The notes under the pieces were generated by a model. It did no database searches. It had not been told where the DNA came from and saw nothing but the letters and a program-made list of their open reading frames with translations. A program made the translations under genes and the position numbers. DNA of 64,000 nucleotides from Candidatus Poseidoniales archaeon (GTDB lineage: Archaea > Thermoplasmatota > Poseidoniia > Poseidoniales > Thalassarchaeaceae), in contig JAPOFX010000006.1 of assembly GCA_028283505.1 (NCBI GenBank), forward strand, positions 1 through 64,000, given 5' to 3'. Below are positions 63,692 through 64,000 of the stretch, piece after piece (the first letter of the stretch is position 1; each line of letters begins with the position of its first letter).

Positions 63692-64000
63692 CGCCTCTTC
63701 TTCGAAGCTCATCCATTCTAGCCTCAATCAGGTTACTGACCTGATCACCCTCGAACATTACCCTCTTGATGTGGCCCCTAGCCGCATTCCTGAGGACCGC
63801 GTCAGGCTTCTCTCCTTGTAATTTGCAGAAATCTTGAATCCTTGCACTCAAATCTGGACCAAGTTTGACTTGCACTGTGTCCCCGGAAACTTGGTGATTA
63901 TCTGTCAAGAAATCTCTTATTGCCAGTCTGATAACATCGGATCGGTTCCTCATCCCATCCAGCCCCACCAGTCTGTCTAACTCAAGAAGATGATCTTCGG
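63669..64000 (-). CDS. Ribbon-helix-helix (CopG/NikR-type) regulator, truncated at the window edge
   Basis: At least 110 residues are visible; the start lies beyond 64000. The beginning HLLELDRLVGLDGMRNRSDVIR and AIRDFL fits the helix-turn-helix part of an RHH DNA-binding domain, with the preceding beta strand just outside the window. The C-terminal half is charged and helical (RIQDFCKLQGEKPDAVLRNA ... NLIEARMDELRRRG). Likely a dimeric DNA-binding repressor or chromatin-like protein; targets unknown. Confidence 0.72.
   Translation of the reverse strand, partial: EDHLLELDRLVGLDGMRNRSDVIRLAIRDFLTDNHQVSGDTVQVKLGPDLSARIQDFCKLQGEKPDAVLRNAARGHIKRVMFEGDQVSNLIEARMDELRRRGDDESNAM

Overview
The window is from an archaeon, most likely a marine Group II euryarchaeon (Candidatus Poseidoniales, Thermoplasmatota). 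This is inferred from the archaeal 16S rRNA 3' end and archaeal core genes (aRF1 with NIKS and GGQ, aIF2-beta, NOG1 GTPase, Trm56, class I LysRS, GfcR-type regulator, archaeal UMP kinase, XPD-like helicase). These are mixed with bacterial-type metabolism: a branched-chain 2-oxoacid dehydrogenase complex with LipA and LipB, folate/pterin enzymes, and an Aap-type amino-acid ABC transporter. No alignment could be run, so placement and functions rest on motifs and family knowledge.

Layout. 1-496: 3' third of the 16S rRNA, followed by a hairpin and no linked 23S. 604-6104: amino-acid ABC transporter operon (binding lipoprotein, two permeases with unusually long membrane-rich N-termini, ATPase). 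6123-10440: NAD-kinase-like protein, lipoprotein, ABC exporter, hotdog thioesterase. 10502-15036: two small membrane proteins, a Cys-rich micro-ORF, an NfeD/flotillin pair, thiolase, DUF2061 protein. 15081-17082 (minus): TraB-family protein and dihydropteroate synthase. 17138-23118: membrane protein, Trm56, carAB. 23123-27694 (minus): pseudouridine synthase, DCC protein, DUF2071 protein, LysRS-I, GfcR-like regulator, dUTPase. 27782-36614: translation and metabolism genes on both strands (aIF2-beta, quinone oxidoreductase, nitroreductase, pterin dehydratase, NOG1, two zinc-ribbon proteins, UMP kinase, aRF1, ArgRS). 36642-39531 (minus): peroxiredoxin, a SAP-TM-M28 peptidase, UbiX.

39568-47504 (minus) is one tightly packed unit: lipA, E1-alpha, E1-beta, E2, E3, lipB and a class V aminotransferase. 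It encodes a complete lipoate-dependent 2-oxoacid dehydrogenase plus the enzymes that make and attach its lipoyl cofactor. A perfect 7+3+7 palindrome lies in front of it, facing a divergent pteridine-reductase-like gene, folB and tRNA-Leu(UAA).

48998-60979 holds two cell-surface proteins, of about 980 and 2998 residues. The giant one combines a signal segment, about eighteen calcium-binding thrombospondin-3-like motifs, a transglutaminase-like domain, a long series of Ig-like repeats, one C-terminal membrane helix and a cytoplasmic DUF4129-like domain. It is the most unusual object here. The window ends with an XPD/DinG-type helicase and a truncated ribbon-helix-helix regulator.

Taken together, the genes suggest a heterotroph that imports amino acids (Aap system, M28 peptidase), oxidises the derived branched-chain 2-oxoacids, makes its own lipoate and probably folate or a related pterin, and displays very large calcium-binding surface proteins. 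Genes are densely packed, and no stretch over 300 bases lacks a gene. No insertion sequence, CRISPR array or prophage was seen.
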